DNA from: Microbispora rosea subsp. aerata
Lineage (GTDB): Bacteria > Actinomycetota > Actinomycetes > Streptosporangiales > Streptosporangiaceae
Reading direction: 5' to 3'
Assembly (NCBI RefSeq): GCF_014647835.1
Contig: NZ_BMPY01000002.1
Coordinates: 124,001 to 188,000 of the forward strand
DNA: 64,000 nucleotides
Positions 41,301 through 51,037 of the stretch are shown here, piece by piece; the stretch's first letter is position 1; each line of letters opens with the position of its first letter. A model generated the notes under the pieces. It did not search any database, was not told the DNA's origin, and saw nothing but the letters and a program-made list of their open reading frames with translations. The position numbers were made by a program, and so were the translations under genes.

Positions 41301-42263
41301 TCAGCCGGCCACCGTGTCCCCCCGCAGGATGGCCGCGCCCAAGGGGGTCAGCGCGTGCAGGACGGCTCCGCCGATCCGGGTCGTGGAGACCAGGCCGGCG
41401 TTCCGCAGGACCGTGGCGTGCTGGCTGGCCGAGGCCGGGGACACTCCGACCCGTTCGGCCAGGGCGGTCGTCGTCGCCGGGTCGCGCAGGGCGGCCGCCC
41501 GGGTCCGGCCGAGCAGAGGGCCGAGCGCGTCGGCGGAGCCGGCCCGATCGTCGTCGTGGCAGATCGGGTAGACCAGCACGGTGGGCTGGTCCGGCCGCCA
41601 GGCCAGCAGGGGCGTCGGCGCGAAGTACGAGGGGATCAGCAGCAGCCCCCGCCCGCACAGCGGGACGTCGTGACTGAGACGCGACGGGACGTGCAGCACG
41701 GGAGGCTGCCAGTGCCAGCGCGGGTTGAGCGTGGCGAGCAGCGCGTCGACCCCGCCACGAAGCAGGGTCTCGGCACGCAGGGAGCGATCGGCGGCAGCGG
41801 CGGCCTGAACCGTCTGCCACACGGGCGCGAGCGACGAGCTGAAGTAGGCGCGGAGGTCCTCGGCGAGCGTCCGCCGCGCCGCGACGGCCCCGTCCTTCAG
41901 CTCCCGCAACCAGCGGCTCGGCGTCGGGGATGGGGGCAGCCGGGACAGGTCGGCGGCGAGCCGGTCCGCGGGCACCCGGGCGATCAGTTCCACCCCGGTG
42001 GCGAGGTCGCGGGCCGCCGGCTGCAGCAGGAAGTCCGGGAGGAAGCCCTCCGGCGGGACCACTTCGAGAAGCACCCCCGCCCGGGCCGCCAAGCCGCCGT
42101 TCACCATCTGGTGGAGCCGCCGCAGGCCCGGGAGCGCCCGGCCCCCGCCGCGCGGCCCGGTGCGCAGCCGGCGCACGCTGAGGGCCGTCTCCAGCACCAC
42201 GTCAGGAGTCGCGGCCACGGTGATCCGGCGCAGGTCGGCATCGGTGAACTTCAACCTGAGCAT
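41301..42263 (-). CDS. ArsR-type winged-helix regulator with DUF5937-like N-terminus
   Basis: A 320-residue protein. The C-terminal third (about 240-300) is an ArsR/HTH_20 winged helix (TTALAERVGVSPASASQHATVLRNAG), while the larger N-terminal part, LRLKFTDADLRRITVA onward, matches the helical sensor typical of actinobacterial regulators of this layout. The effector is unknown. Start at ATG 42263 (MLRLKF) is preferred; ATG 42275 adds MIII. The start overlaps three ATGAT direct repeats (42261-42282), a possible operator for autoregulation. Confidence 0.8.
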   Translation of the reverse strand: MLRLKFTDADLRRITVAATPDVVLETALSVRRLRTGPRGGGRALPGLRRLHQMVNGGLAARAGVLLEVVPPEGFLPDFLLQPAARDLATGVELIARVPADRLAADLSRLPPSPTPSRWLRELKDGAVAARRTLAEDLRAYFSSSLAPVWQTVQAAAAADRSLRAETLLRGGVDALLATLNPRWHWQPPVLHVPSRLSHDVPLCGRGLLLIPSYFAPTPLLAWRPDQPTVLVYPICHDDDRAGSADALGPLLGRTRAAALRDPATTTALAERVGVSPASASQHATVLRNAGLVSTTRIGGAVLHALTPLGAAILRGDTVAG

Positions 42264-42302
42264 GATAATGATCATGATAGGGCGGCGGGCCGTGACCGCG
42301 GC

Positions 42303-42788
42303 TCAGCGGCCTCGGTCGTTGTAGGTCACGGCGAACTCGATGACCCAGAAGACGGCGGTGGCCAGGAGCGGCCAGGCGAACAGCACGCCGTGCGCGGTCA
42401 GGTCGAGCGAGGTCGTGGTGGTGTAGCCGCCCGGTCCCGCCGCCTGCACGCCGCCCTTGGCCGTCCCGCCGACCAGCATGGCGACGTACCCGGCGAGCAG
42501 CCCGCCCGCGGCGAGCCCCACGAGGACCTCGACCGGCCGGCCGCGCGCCAGCACGTAGCCCGCGATCCCGCAGGCCAGGCCGAACGCGCCGGTGACCACG
42601 GCGAACCATCCGTCGGCCTCGATGAGGGTCTGCGTCTCCGGGTCGGCCAGATGCGGCGTCCCGTCGATCAGCACGTACCGCGTGACGGGGGCGAGCATCG
42701 ACCACACATATCCGGCGACCACGCCGAGAACGGCGAGCACGAGGACGGTCACGCCGGTCGTCGCCAGATTGCCCCTCAGGTGCCGCAC
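42303..42788 (-). CDS. DUF2567-like membrane protein
   Basis: A 161-residue protein with four helices (about 9-30, 60-82, 90-112, 135-155) and the loop GTPHLADPETQTLIEADGWFA, which fits DUF2567 proteins of Actinobacteria. Function unknown. The GTG start at 42788 is preceded by TACTAT at 7 bases, which excludes the longer frame to 43016 that overlaps the MurA-like gene. Divergent from the MurA-like gene, separated by 101 bases. Confidence 0.72.
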   Translation of the reverse strand: MRHLRGNLATTGVTVLVLAVLGVVAGYVWSMLAPVTRYVLIDGTPHLADPETQTLIEADGWFAVVTGAFGLACGIAGYVLARGRPVEVLVGLAAGGLLAGYVAMLVGGTAKGGVQAAGPGGYTTTTSLDLTAHGVLFAWPLLATAVFWVIEFAVTYNDRGR

Positions 42789-42795
42789 CGTCCCG

Positions 42796-42801
42796 ATAGT
42801 A
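42796..42801 (-). promoter_or_regulatory. -10 element TACTAT of a leaderless start
   Basis: On the minus strand TACTAT is followed by 7 bases and the GTG at 42788; it fits TANNNT and leaderless spacing. Confidence 0.6.
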
Positions 42802-42889
42802 CCCACATGGTGATCGGGTGCGATCCCGTTAGTCTTGCTGAAGCCGGGCGCAGGGGACGCACGGCATTCGTGTGGGCCAAGGAGGCCGA

Positions 42890-44194
42890 GTGAGCGAAGA
42901 GGTATGGCAGATCGACCCGTCCGGCCCGTTGCGGGGAGACGTGGAGGTCCGGGGATCGAAGAACGCGGTCTCCAAGCACATGGTGGCGGCGATGCTCGGG
43001 ACGGGTCCGAGCACATTGCACAACGCCCCCGAGGTCGGCGAGGTGGGGCTGACCGCCGCCATGCTCGAAGCTCTGGGCATCCACGTGGAGATCACCCCCG
43101 GGGAGATCACCATCGAGCGGGGCAGCGAGATCAAGCCGCGGGTGCCGGAGGAATACACCGGGCTCAACCGGATCCCGATCCTGATGCTCGGCCCGCTGCT
43201 GCACCTGGCGGGGGAGGCGTTCGTCCCCCTCGTCGGCGGCGACCCGATCGGCAGGCGGCCGGTCAACTACCACGTCGAGGCGCTGCGGTCGATGGGCGCG
43301 GAGGTCGAGGTCGGCGAGAACGGCATCACCGCCAAGGCGACCCGGCTGCGCGGCAGCCGCATCACGCTCCCCTACCCCAGCGTGGGCGCCACCGAGACCA
43401 TCCTCATGACGGCGGTGCTCGCGGAGGGCAAGACCGTCATCAAGGGCGCGGCCATGGAGCCCGAGGTGGTGGAGCTGGCGCTGTTCCTCCAGCGCATGGG
43501 CGCCATGATCGAGCTGAGCCCCGACCGCCGCATCGTCATCGAGGGCGTCGAGCGCCTCCACGGCGCGTCCACCTGGCTGGCGGGCGACCGCATCGAGGCG
43601 TTCTCGTACCTCGTGGCGGGCCTGGTGACGGGGGGCGAGGTGCGCGTGCACGGCTGCCACCAGGACCGGCTCGTCACCGCCATCACCACGCTGGCGCGGA
43701 TGGGCGCGCGATTCGAGATCACCGACGAGTGGCTGTGCGCGTCGGCCCCGGACGGCCTGCGCGCCGCTGCCGTGCAGACCGACACGCACCCCGGCTTCAT
43801 GACCGACTGGCAGACGCCTCTGATGGTGCTGTTCACCCGCGCGGAGGGCATGTCGGTGCTACACGAGACGGTGTTCGAGAACCGGCTCGTGTACGTGCCC
43901 GCGCTGCAGAAAATGGGCTGCGAGATCGAGGTTTTCGCCCAGTGCCTGGGCGGGCCGGCGTGCCGCTACCACGACACCAACGCCAAGCACTCGGCGGTCG
44001 TGCGCGGAGTCTCCAACCTGCGCGGGGCCGACGTCACGCTCCCCGACATCCGCGCCGGGTTCTCCGCGGTGCTGGCCGCCGCCGTCGCCGAGGGCACCTC
44101 CACCCTCCGGGGCGTCAACCACATCGAACGCGGTTACCACAGGCCGTTCGAACAGTTCACCTCTCTCGGATTGAAGATCAACAGAATCACGTAA
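42890..44194 (+). CDS. MurA-family enolpyruvyl transferase with Asp at the catalytic Cys position
   Basis: A 434-residue protein. It has the EPT fold pattern of UDP-GlcNAc enolpyruvyltransferase: Lys24-Asn25 in RGSKNAVSK, the loop GGDPIGRRPVNYH, TDWQTPLMVL (Asp of the general acid/base) and NHIERGYHRP (Arg). In E. coli MurA the loop Cys115 protonates PEP and is the fosfomycin target; here Asp118 replaces it, as in the naturally fosfomycin-resistant MurA of Mycobacterium and Chlamydia. N-terminal sequence is divergent, so a paralogue for another enolpyruvyl transfer is possible. GTG start with AAGGAGG. A penicillin-binding protein follows 52 bases later. Confidence 0.85.
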   Translation: MSEEVWQIDPSGPLRGDVEVRGSKNAVSKHMVAAMLGTGPSTLHNAPEVGEVGLTAAMLEALGIHVEITPGEITIERGSEIKPRVPEEYTGLNRIPILMLGPLLHLAGEAFVPLVGGDPIGRRPVNYHVEALRSMGAEVEVGENGITAKATRLRGSRITLPYPSVGATETILMTAVLAEGKTVIKGAAMEPEVVELALFLQRMGAMIELSPDRRIVIEGVERLHGASTWLAGDRIEAFSYLVAGLVTGGEVRVHGCHQDRLVTAITTLARMGARFEITDEWLCASAPDGLRAAAVQTDTHPGFMTDWQTPLMVLFTRAEGMSVLHETVFENRLVYVPALQKMGCEIEVFAQCLGGPACRYHDTNAKHSAVVRGVSNLRGADVTLPDIRAGFSAVLAAAVAEGTSTLRGVNHIERGYHRPFEQFTSLGLKINRIT

Positions 44195-44246
44195 AGCTTT
44201 GCGGCCCCTGGGTTTGGGCAAACGCCTGAGGTCGCACTGATATCCC

Positions 44247-47024
44247 GTGACCTCTCGTCTACTCGGCGTCAGTCTCGGGCGCGCCGTCCTCGCCCTGGGC
44301 CTGTGCGGCGCTGCCGGGGGCACCCTGGTCGCCGGGCTGGCGATGCCCATCGTGGGCGGAGCCGGCCTGGCGGCCAGGAAAGCCGCGTCCACCCTGACCG
44401 ACCTGCCCGCGCCGCTGCGCGAGGAGCCGCTGCCGGAGGTGACGCGGCTGCTCGACCGCAACGGACGGCAGATCGCCCAGTTCTACTACCAGAACCGGAA
44501 GTCGGTCCCGCTGAGCGCGGTCGCCCCGGTCATGCGCCAGGCCATCGTGGCCATCGAGGACGCCCGGTTCTACCAGCACGGCGGGCTGGACATCAGAGGC
44601 ACGCTGCGGGCCTTCATCACCAACACCCGGGCCGGGGGGATCCGGCAGGGCGGCTCGTCCATCAGCCAGCAGCTCGTCAAGAACATCATGCTGAACCAGG
44701 CCGAGTCGCCGGACGAGCGGGCGCAGGCCCTCGTCCGCTCCTTCCGCCGCAAGTTCGACGAGCTGCGGTACGCGCTGGCGCTGGAGCGCAAATACACCAA
44801 AGACCAGATCCTCGAGCGCTATCTCAACATCGCCTACTTCGGGGCGGGGGCGTTCGGCGTCCAGGCGGCGGCCAAGCGGTTCTTCGGCGTCGACGCCGCC
44901 GACCTCACGCTCACCCAGGCCGCGACGCTCGCCGGCGCGGTGCGCACGCCGTACGACACCGATCCCTCCCTCGGCGAGGAGCACAGAGACCGGCTGCGCG
45001 CCCGGCGCGACCTGGTGCTGGGCCGGATGGCCGACCTCGGGATGATCGGCGAGGACGTGGCGCGCGCCGCCGCGGCCGAGCCGCTGGGGCTGCATCTGCG
45101 CCCCGAGCCCGGCGGCTGCGCCGGCAGCGCGTACCCGTTCTTCTGCGTGTACGTCGAGCGCGAGGTGCTCACCAACCCCGCGTTCGGGCACACCAGAGCC
45201 GACCGGGAGCGACGCCTGCAGCGGGGCGGGCTGACGATCTGGACGACCATCGACCCGGTCGCGCAGCGGGCGGCGGAGCGCGCCATCGCCGCGCGGGTCA
45301 AGCCGCGCGACAACCAGGTGGCGTCGGAGACGATGATCGAGCCGGGCACCGGCCGGATCCGCGCGATGGCGGTGAGCAAGCGGTACGGCCGCAACCCGCA
45401 CAACCGCGACCTGGGCCCGGCCACCACCTACAACCTCGCGGCCGACAGCGCGCACGGCGGCGGGCTCGGCCTGCAGGCGGGCTCCACGTTCAAGGTGTTC
45501 ACCCTGGCCACCGCGCTGAAGGAGGGGATGCGGTTCGGGGACGGCTTCTTGATCCCCGGCGCGTACGTCCCGTCGTACGGCTACCGCGACTGCTCGGGCA
45601 AGGCCGTCAACGACCCGCGCACGGTCATCCGCAACGCCGGCGGCGAGGGCCGCGGCGGGCCGTACAGCCTGGAGATGGGCACCTGGCAGTCGGTGAACAT
45701 CTTCTACATGCGGCTGGAGCGCGAGGTCGGCCTGTGCGACGTCGTGCGCACGGCCAAGTCGCTGGGCATCAAGCGGGCGGACGGCACGCCGCTGCGCGAG
45801 GTGCCGACGTTCACGCTGGGGGCCAACGAGATGGACCCCACGACCGTGGCGGCGGCGTACGCGACGTTCGCCGCGCGCGGCCGCTACTGCCGCCCCCTGG
45901 CCATCACCGCCATCGTGGAGCGCGACGGCACCCGCACCGAGATTCCCCCGGCCTGCCAGACCGCGCTCGAACCCGAGGTCGCCGACGCGGTGAGCCACGT
46001 GCTCACGGGAGTCTTCACCAAGGGCACGATGCGCGGCCAGTCCATCGGCAGGCCCGCCGCGGGCAAGACGGGCACGAACAACGGCTACACCTCGGCGTGG
46101 TTCGCCGGATACACGCCCAGCCTGGCCGCCGCCGTCAGCGTGGGCGACATCCGCGGCTCCTACCGCTATCCGCTCACCGGCGTCACCATCGGCGGAAGGT
46201 ACTACGGCGCCGTGCAGGGCGCCTCGCTGCCGGGCCCGATCTGGGTGGACTCGATGCGCGCGGCCCTGCGGGGCACCCCCGCGTACGACTTCGTGCCGCC
46301 GAACATGGCCAGGTTCGGCGGCGGGTTCACGCCGGGCCTGAAGGAGGCGCTGGAAAAGCGGCGCGAGAAGGAGAAGAAGAAGCGCAAGGCCGAGCGCGAG
46401 CGGGACGACCACGAGGGCGACGGCACGACGGCCGGTCACGCGCAGGCGGCCGGAGGCGGCCGGGCCGCCACCACGGCCGGAAGCCCCCAATCTCCCGTGG
46501 CCATGGGAATCGGCGGGACCGCCCCCTCCGTCCCCGTCATCCGCCCTCCGGCGGCCGGCGCGCGGGCGCCCGGCCGTCCGCTCGCCTCCGGCGCTCACAC
46601 CGTGGCCCGCGGCTCCTCTCCCCGCGCGCCGGTCCGTACGGGCTCGGCCGGCGTGCCGGCGCGGACCGGACGGGCGGACCGGGCGAGCCTGGCCCGTCCC
46701 CGCGCCGCCGCTCCCCCGGCGTCGGCTCCCGCCGCCGGCCGCGCCCGAGGCGGCTTAGCCCATAAAGCCGCGGCCCACAACGACACGGCCCGGCACTCCA
46801 AGACCCGGAGGACCCCCACCGGGCACTCCAAGACGGGAAAGACCCTCATCGGGCGGGGCAAGGCCCGGAAGACCCCGGCCGGGCGCGCAAAGGCCCGACG
46901 TGCCGCAGCGGCCCGCCGGGAGACGGCACGACACAGCACGGCACGGCAGCGCGCGGCGCAGCACCGAGCGGGGCGCACGCCTCATCGTCACGCGGCGGCG
47001 TCCCGGCGTGGGCGGCACGGCTGA
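44247..47024 (+). CDS. Class A penicillin-binding protein with long basic tail
   Basis: A 925-residue bifunctional peptidoglycan synthase. A membrane anchor (about 10-40) leads to a GT51 transglycosylase (EDARFYQHGG with catalytic Glu104, RQGGSSISQQLVKN, 135-146) and a transpeptidase with nucleophile Ser413 and Lys416 (AGSTFK), SVN at 482-484 and KTG at 607-609. Residues about 690-925 are low-complexity, Ala/Pro-rich, then an Arg/Lys/His-rich end with repeated HSKT and GRGKARK-like units. The tail is not needed for the enzyme and may bind teichoic acids or DNA-like polymers. Start GTG follows no clear Shine-Dalgarno. Cotranscription with the MurA-like gene is likely. Confidence 0.93.
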   Translation: MTSRLLGVSLGRAVLALGLCGAAGGTLVAGLAMPIVGGAGLAARKAASTLTDLPAPLREEPLPEVTRLLDRNGRQIAQFYYQNRKSVPLSAVAPVMRQAIVAIEDARFYQHGGLDIRGTLRAFITNTRAGGIRQGGSSISQQLVKNIMLNQAESPDERAQALVRSFRRKFDELRYALALERKYTKDQILERYLNIAYFGAGAFGVQAAAKRFFGVDAADLTLTQAATLAGAVRTPYDTDPSLGEEHRDRLRARRDLVLGRMADLGMIGEDVARAAAAEPLGLHLRPEPGGCAGSAYPFFCVYVEREVLTNPAFGHTRADRERRLQRGGLTIWTTIDPVAQRAAERAIAARVKPRDNQVASETMIEPGTGRIRAMAVSKRYGRNPHNRDLGPATTYNLAADSAHGGGLGLQAGSTFKVFTLATALKEGMRFGDGFLIPGAYVPSYGYRDCSGKAVNDPRTVIRNAGGEGRGGPYSLEMGTWQSVNIFYMRLEREVGLCDVVRTAKSLGIKRADGTPLREVPTFTLGANEMDPTTVAAAYATFAARGRYCRPLAITAIVERDGTRTEIPPACQTALEPEVADAVSHVLTGVFTKGTMRGQSIGRPAAGKTGTNNGYTSAWFAGYTPSLAAAVSVGDIRGSYRYPLTGVTIGGRYYGAVQGASLPGPIWVDSMRAALRGTPAYDFVPPNMARFGGGFTPGLKEALEKRREKEKKKRKAERERDDHEGDGTTAGHAQAAGGGRAATTAGSPQSPVAMGIGGTAPSVPVIRPPAAGARAPGRPLASGAHTVARGSSPRAPVRTGSAGVPARTGRADRASLARPRAAAPPASAPAAGRARGGLAHKAAAHNDTARHSKTRRTPTGHSKTGKTLIGRGKARKTPAGRAKARRAAAARRETARHSTARQRAAQHRAGRTPHRHAAASRRGRHG

Positions 47025-47140
47025 TCAACCCGACCGGACCACCGCGCGCGGGCCCCGGCTCGTCCGCACCACGGACGTGCGACGCCGGCCGGCGAAACCG
47101 GCGGACCCCGAGGCCCGGCGGCGAGCCGCCGCAAACGCCG

Positions 47141-47277
47141 CCCGGCTTACCCACTTCGCCCCGGCGCTGACGCCACAACGCCACCGGCGCTCGCCCGCTT
47201 CACCCCGGGCCCCTTATGGCCACTCGGTCACCCGGCTCACCCGCTTCACCCGGGACGCTGACGCCGCAAACGCCGCC
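47141..47277. repeat. Imperfect direct repeat downstream of the PBP gene
   Basis: 47141-47185 and 47231-47277 share CCCGGCT(T/C)ACCC and a further CTGACGCC(A/G) block, about 35 of 45 bases alike, 90 bases apart. No gene is supported in 47025-47391; the repeats are all that stand out there besides the hairpin. Confidence 0.45.
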
Positions 47278-47340
47278 TGACTCGCCTGGGGCGCACATGG
47301 GCCCCTCTCGCCGCTCCGGCGGCGAGCCGCCGTACGACGG

Positions 47341-47365
47341 AGGCGGGCCGCGTGGCGGCCCGCCT
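47341..47365. terminator. Perfect hairpin between PBP and dnaE
   Basis: AGGCGGGCCGC (47341-47351) and GCGGCCCGCCT (47355-47365) with a 3-base loop, 27 bases after the dnaE stop on the minus strand. It can serve both convergent transcripts. Confidence 0.7.
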
Positions 47366-47391
47366 CGTCACGTCGTCGGCCGGGCGCCCGG

Positions 47392-50300
47392 TCAACCGGC
47401 GAGGCAGGCCGGGCCGAGCAGTTGCTTGAGGTCGCCCATCAGGGCCGGCGAGGGGGTCACCCGGAGCCGGTCGTCCAGCCGCATGACCGTCGTGCGCGGC
47501 CCGTTGTGCACCTGGAGATGGACCTCCGTGGTCCCCGGGTGGGTGGTGAGCACCTCCTTGAGCCGGCCGACGACGGGCGGCGTGCAGCGGTTGATCGGCA
47601 TGCTCACCACCAGCGGCCCGCCGTTCTCGGCGGTGAGGTCCGGCGCGGTCACCTCCATCGCGATGATCTTCGCGACATCCTCCCGCTTGTCGATCCTGCC
47701 CTTGACGAAGACGATCGCGTCCTCGGCGAGCACGGTCGCGCAGAGCTGGTAGGCCGACGGGAAGATCATGACCTCGATGGAGCCCTCCAGGTCCTCCAGC
47801 ATGGTGAGGACCCAGGTGTCGCCCTTCTTGGTCACCTTGCGCTGCAGGCCCGACAGGATGCCGCCGACCGTGACGATCTGCCCGTCGGGGCGGCTTTCAT
47901 CCTGAAGCGCGGCGATCGAGCAGTCGGCGCCGGCGGCCAGGATGTGCTCGACGCCGAACAGCGGGTGGTCGGAGACGTACAGGCCGAGCATCTCCCGCTC
48001 GAACTGCAGCAGCGTCGTCTTGTCCCACTCCCCCGGCGGGATCTGCACGTCGAAGGTCTGGTCCTCGGCGCCGTCGATCGCGCCGAACAGCGAGTCCTGG
48101 CCGATCGCCTCGTTCTTCTTGATGTCGATGATCGCGTCGACGGCCTGCTCGTGCACCATCATCAGGCCCTTGCGCACGTGCCCGAACGAGTCGAACGCGC
48201 CCGACTTGATCAGCGACTCGATGACGCGCTTGTTGCAGACGATCGCGGGGACCTTGCGCAGGAAGTCCTTGAAGTCGGCGAACCTGCCCTTCTCCTTGCG
48301 CGCCGCGATGATGCCGTCCACGACGTTCGCGCCGACGTTGCGGATGGCCGACAGGCCGAAGCGGATGTCGGTGCCGCGCGGGGTGAAGTCGAAGTCGGAG
48401 TCGTTGACGTCCGGCGGGAGCACCTTGATGCCCATGCGGCGGCACTCGTTGAGGTAGAGGGCCGACTTGTCCTTGTCGTCCTTGACGCTGGTCAGCAGCG
48501 CCGCCATGTACTCGGCCGGGTAGTTGGCCTTGAGGTAGGCCGTCCAGTACGACACCAGGCCGTACCCGGCGGTGTGGGCCTTGTTGAAGGCGTAGTCGGA
48601 GAACGGGAGCAGGATGTCCCACAGGGCCTTGATGGCCTCGTCGGAGTATCCGTTCTCCTTCATGCCCTTCTCGAAGAACTCGAACTGCTTGTCCAGCTCG
48701 GCCTTCTTCTTCTTGCCCATCGCGCGGCGGAGCAGGTCGGCGCCGCCGAGCGTGTAGTTGGCCACCTTCTGGGCGATGGCCATGACCTGCTCCTGATACA
48801 CGATCAGGCCGTAGGTCGTGCTGAGGATGTCCTTGAGCGGCTCCTCCAGCTCGGGGTGGATCGGGGTGATCTCCTGCTGGCCGTTCTTGCGCAGCGCGTA
48901 GTTGGTGTGCGAGTTGGCGCCCATCGGGCCGGGCCGGTAGAGCGCGAGGGCCGCGGAGATGTCCTCGAAGTTGTCGGGCTTCATCAGCCGCAGCAGCGTG
49001 CGCATGCCGCCGCCGTCCAGCTGGAAGATGCCGAGCGTGTCGCCCTTGGCCAGCAGCTCGTACGTCTTGGTGTCGTCGAGCGGAAGCTCGAGCAGCTCGA
49101 TCTTGTTCCCGGTGTTGGCCTCGATCATCTTCAGGCAGTCGTCGATGATCGTGAGGTTGCGCAGGCCCAGGAAGTCCATCTTCAGCAGGCCGAGCGTCTC
49201 GCAGGTCGGGTAGTCGAACTGCGTGATGATCGCGCCGTCGGAGTCGCGGCGCATGATCGGGATGTGGTCGGTCAGCGGCTCGGCCGACATGATGACGCCG
49301 GCGGCGTGCACGCCGGTCTGCCGGATCAGGCCCTCCAGGCCGCGCCCGAGGTCGATCGTCGCCTTGACGTCGACGTCCTCCTCGTACAGCTTGCGCAGCT
49401 CGCCCGCCTCGTTGTAGCGCGGGTGGTCGGGGTCGAAGATGCCCGACAGCGGGATGTCCTTGCCCATCACCGCCGGGGGGAACGCCTTGGAGATGCGGTC
49501 GCCCAGCGCGTACGGGTAGCCGAGGACGCGGCCGGCGTCCTTCACGGCCGCCTTCGCCTTGATGGTGCCGAACGTGGCGATCATGGCGACCTTGTCGGCG
49601 CCCCACTTCTCGGTCACGTAGCGGATCACGTCGGCGCGCCGGCGCTCGTCGAAGTCGATGTCGATGTCGGGCATCGAGACGCGCTCGGGGTTGAGGAACC
49701 GCTCGAAGATCAGGCCGTGCGGGATCGGGTCGAGGTCGGTGATCCCCAGCGCGTACGCGACGAGCGAGCCGGCGGCGGAGCCACGGCCGGGACCGACCCG
49801 GATGCCGTTGTTCTTCGCCCACATGATGAAGTCGGCGACCACGAGGAAGTAGCTCGGGAAGCCCATCTGGACGATGACGCCGAGCTCGTTTTCGACCCAG
49901 GCGCGGTGCTCCTCGTCCACGCCGCCGGGGAAGCGGCGCTTCATGCCCTCCCAGACCTTCTGCCGGAAGTACTCCTCCTCCGTCATCCCCTCGGGGATCG
50001 GGTAGGTCGGCATCAGGTTGCGGTGGGTGAAGAAGCCCTCGGGGTCGACCTTCTCGGCCACGAGCAGCGTGTTGCGGCACCCCTCCTGCCAGATGTCGGA
50101 GGAGTCGAGGGCGCGCATCTCGTCGGCGGTCTTGATGTAGTAGCCGGTGCCGTCGAACCGGAACCTGTCGGGGTCGCTGAGCTGCTTGCCCGTCTGGATG
50201 CACAGGAGCGCGTCGTGGCCGGCGGCGTCCGACTCGTAGGTGTAGTGGGAGTCGTTGGTGACCACCGGGGGGATGTTCAGCTCGCGGCTGATCTGCACCA

Positions 50301-50913
50301 GCCCGTCGCGGACCCGCCGCTCGATGTCGAGCCCGTGGTCCATGATCTCCAGGAAGTAGTTCTCCTTCCCGAAGATCTCCTGGTATTTCGCGGCGGCCTT
50401 GAGCGCCTCGTCGTACTGGCCGAGGCGCAGCCGGGTCTGCACCTCGCCGGACGGGCAGCCGGTGGTGGCCATCAGGCCCTCGGCGTGCTCGGCGAGGATC
50501 TCGGCGTCCATCCGGGCCCACTTGCGGACGAAGCCCTCGGTGTAGGCGCGCGAGCTGAGCTTCATCAGGTTGTGCAGGCCGGTCTTGTTCCGCGCCCAGA
50601 TCGTCATGTGGGTGTAGTAGCCACCCGCCGACACGTCGTCGCTCTTCTGGTGCGGCTCGCCCCACAGCACCGGCTTCTTCTGGAAGCGCGACTCGGGCGC
50701 GACGTACGCCTCGATGCCGAGGATGGGCTTCACCCCGGCGCCGGTCGCCTGCTTGTAGAAGTCGTAGGCGCCGTGCATGTTGCCGTGGTCGGTGATCGCG
50801 ATCGCGGGCATCTCCAGCTCGCCCACGAGTTTGAACATCTGCTTCAGCCGCGCCGCTCCGTCGAGCATCGAGTACTCGGTGTGGACGTGCAGATGAACAA
50901 ACGAATCACCCAT
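47392..50913 (-). CDS. dnaE: DNA polymerase III subunit alpha
   Basis: A 1173-residue C-family replicative polymerase. An N-terminal PHP domain ([18 protein letters not shown], about 5-22) precedes the palm with the catalytic triad [12 protein letters not shown] (about 415-426), GRGSAAGS and the third Asp in the FDKAH-type [18 protein letters not shown] region; the beta-binding, HhH and OB segments follow. Length is normal for DnaE1. Upstream, TAGGCT (minus strand, 50946-50951) is a possible -10 with a 26-base leader. Follows the DAHPS-like/chorismate mutase gene by 124 bases. Confidence 0.98.
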   Translation of the reverse strand: MGDSFVHLHVHTEYSMLDGAARLKQMFKLVGELEMPAIAITDHGNMHGAYDFYKQATGAGVKPILGIEAYVAPESRFQKKPVLWGEPHQKSDDVSAGGYYTHMTIWARNKTGLHNLMKLSSRAYTEGFVRKWARMDAEILAEHAEGLMATTGCPSGEVQTRLRLGQYDEALKAAAKYQEIFGKENYFLEIMDHGLDIERRVRDGLVQISRELNIPPVVTNDSHYTYESDAAGHDALLCIQTGKQLSDPDRFRFDGTGYYIKTADEMRALDSSDIWQEGCRNTLLVAEKVDPEGFFTHRNLMPTYPIPEGMTEEEYFRQKVWEGMKRRFPGGVDEEHRAWVENELGVIVQMGFPSYFLVVADFIMWAKNNGIRVGPGRGSAAGSLVAYALGITDLDPIPHGLIFERFLNPERVSMPDIDIDFDERRRADVIRYVTEKWGADKVAMIATFGTIKAKAAVKDAGRVLGYPYALGDRISKAFPPAVMGKDIPLSGIFDPDHPRYNEAGELRKLYEEDVDVKATIDLGRGLEGLIRQTGVHAAGVIMSAEPLTDHIPIMRRDSDGAIITQFDYPTCETLGLLKMDFLGLRNLTIIDDCLKMIEANTGNKIELLELPLDDTKTYELLAKGDTLGIFQLDGGGMRTLLRLMKPDNFEDISAALALYRPGPMGANSHTNYALRKNGQQEITPIHPELEEPLKDILSTTYGLIVYQEQVMAIAQKVANYTLGGADLLRRAMGKKKKAELDKQFEFFEKGMKENGYSDEAIKALWDILLPFSDYAFNKAHTAGYGLVSYWTAYLKANYPAEYMAALLTSVKDDKDKSALYLNECRRMGIKVLPPDVNDSDFDFTPRGTDIRFGLSAIRNVGANVVDGIIAARKEKGRFADFKDFLRKVPAIVCNKRVIESLIKSGAFDSFGHVRKGLMMVHEQAVDAIIDIKKNEAIGQDSLFGAIDGAEDQTFDVQIPPGEWDKTTLLQFEREMLGLYVSDHPLFGVEHILAAGADCSIAALQDESRPDGQIVTVGGILSGLQRKVTKKGDTWVLTMLEDLEGSIEVMIFPSAYQLCATVLAEDAIVFVKGRIDKREDVAKIIAMEVTAPDLTAENGGPLVVSMPINRCTPPVVGRLKEVLTTHPGTTEVHLQVHNGPRTTVMRLDDRLRVTPSPALMGDLKQLLGPACLAG

Positions 50914-51037
50914 GAGACCCCCATCGTCACCGGAACGCGGACCAGAGCCTACGCCGTGATCGCCAACCAGTGGGACTCAGGTGAAACAGAATCTTATCGC
51001 GTCTGTCTCCCGCGCCCCCGGCGCACGCACGCGCTCC

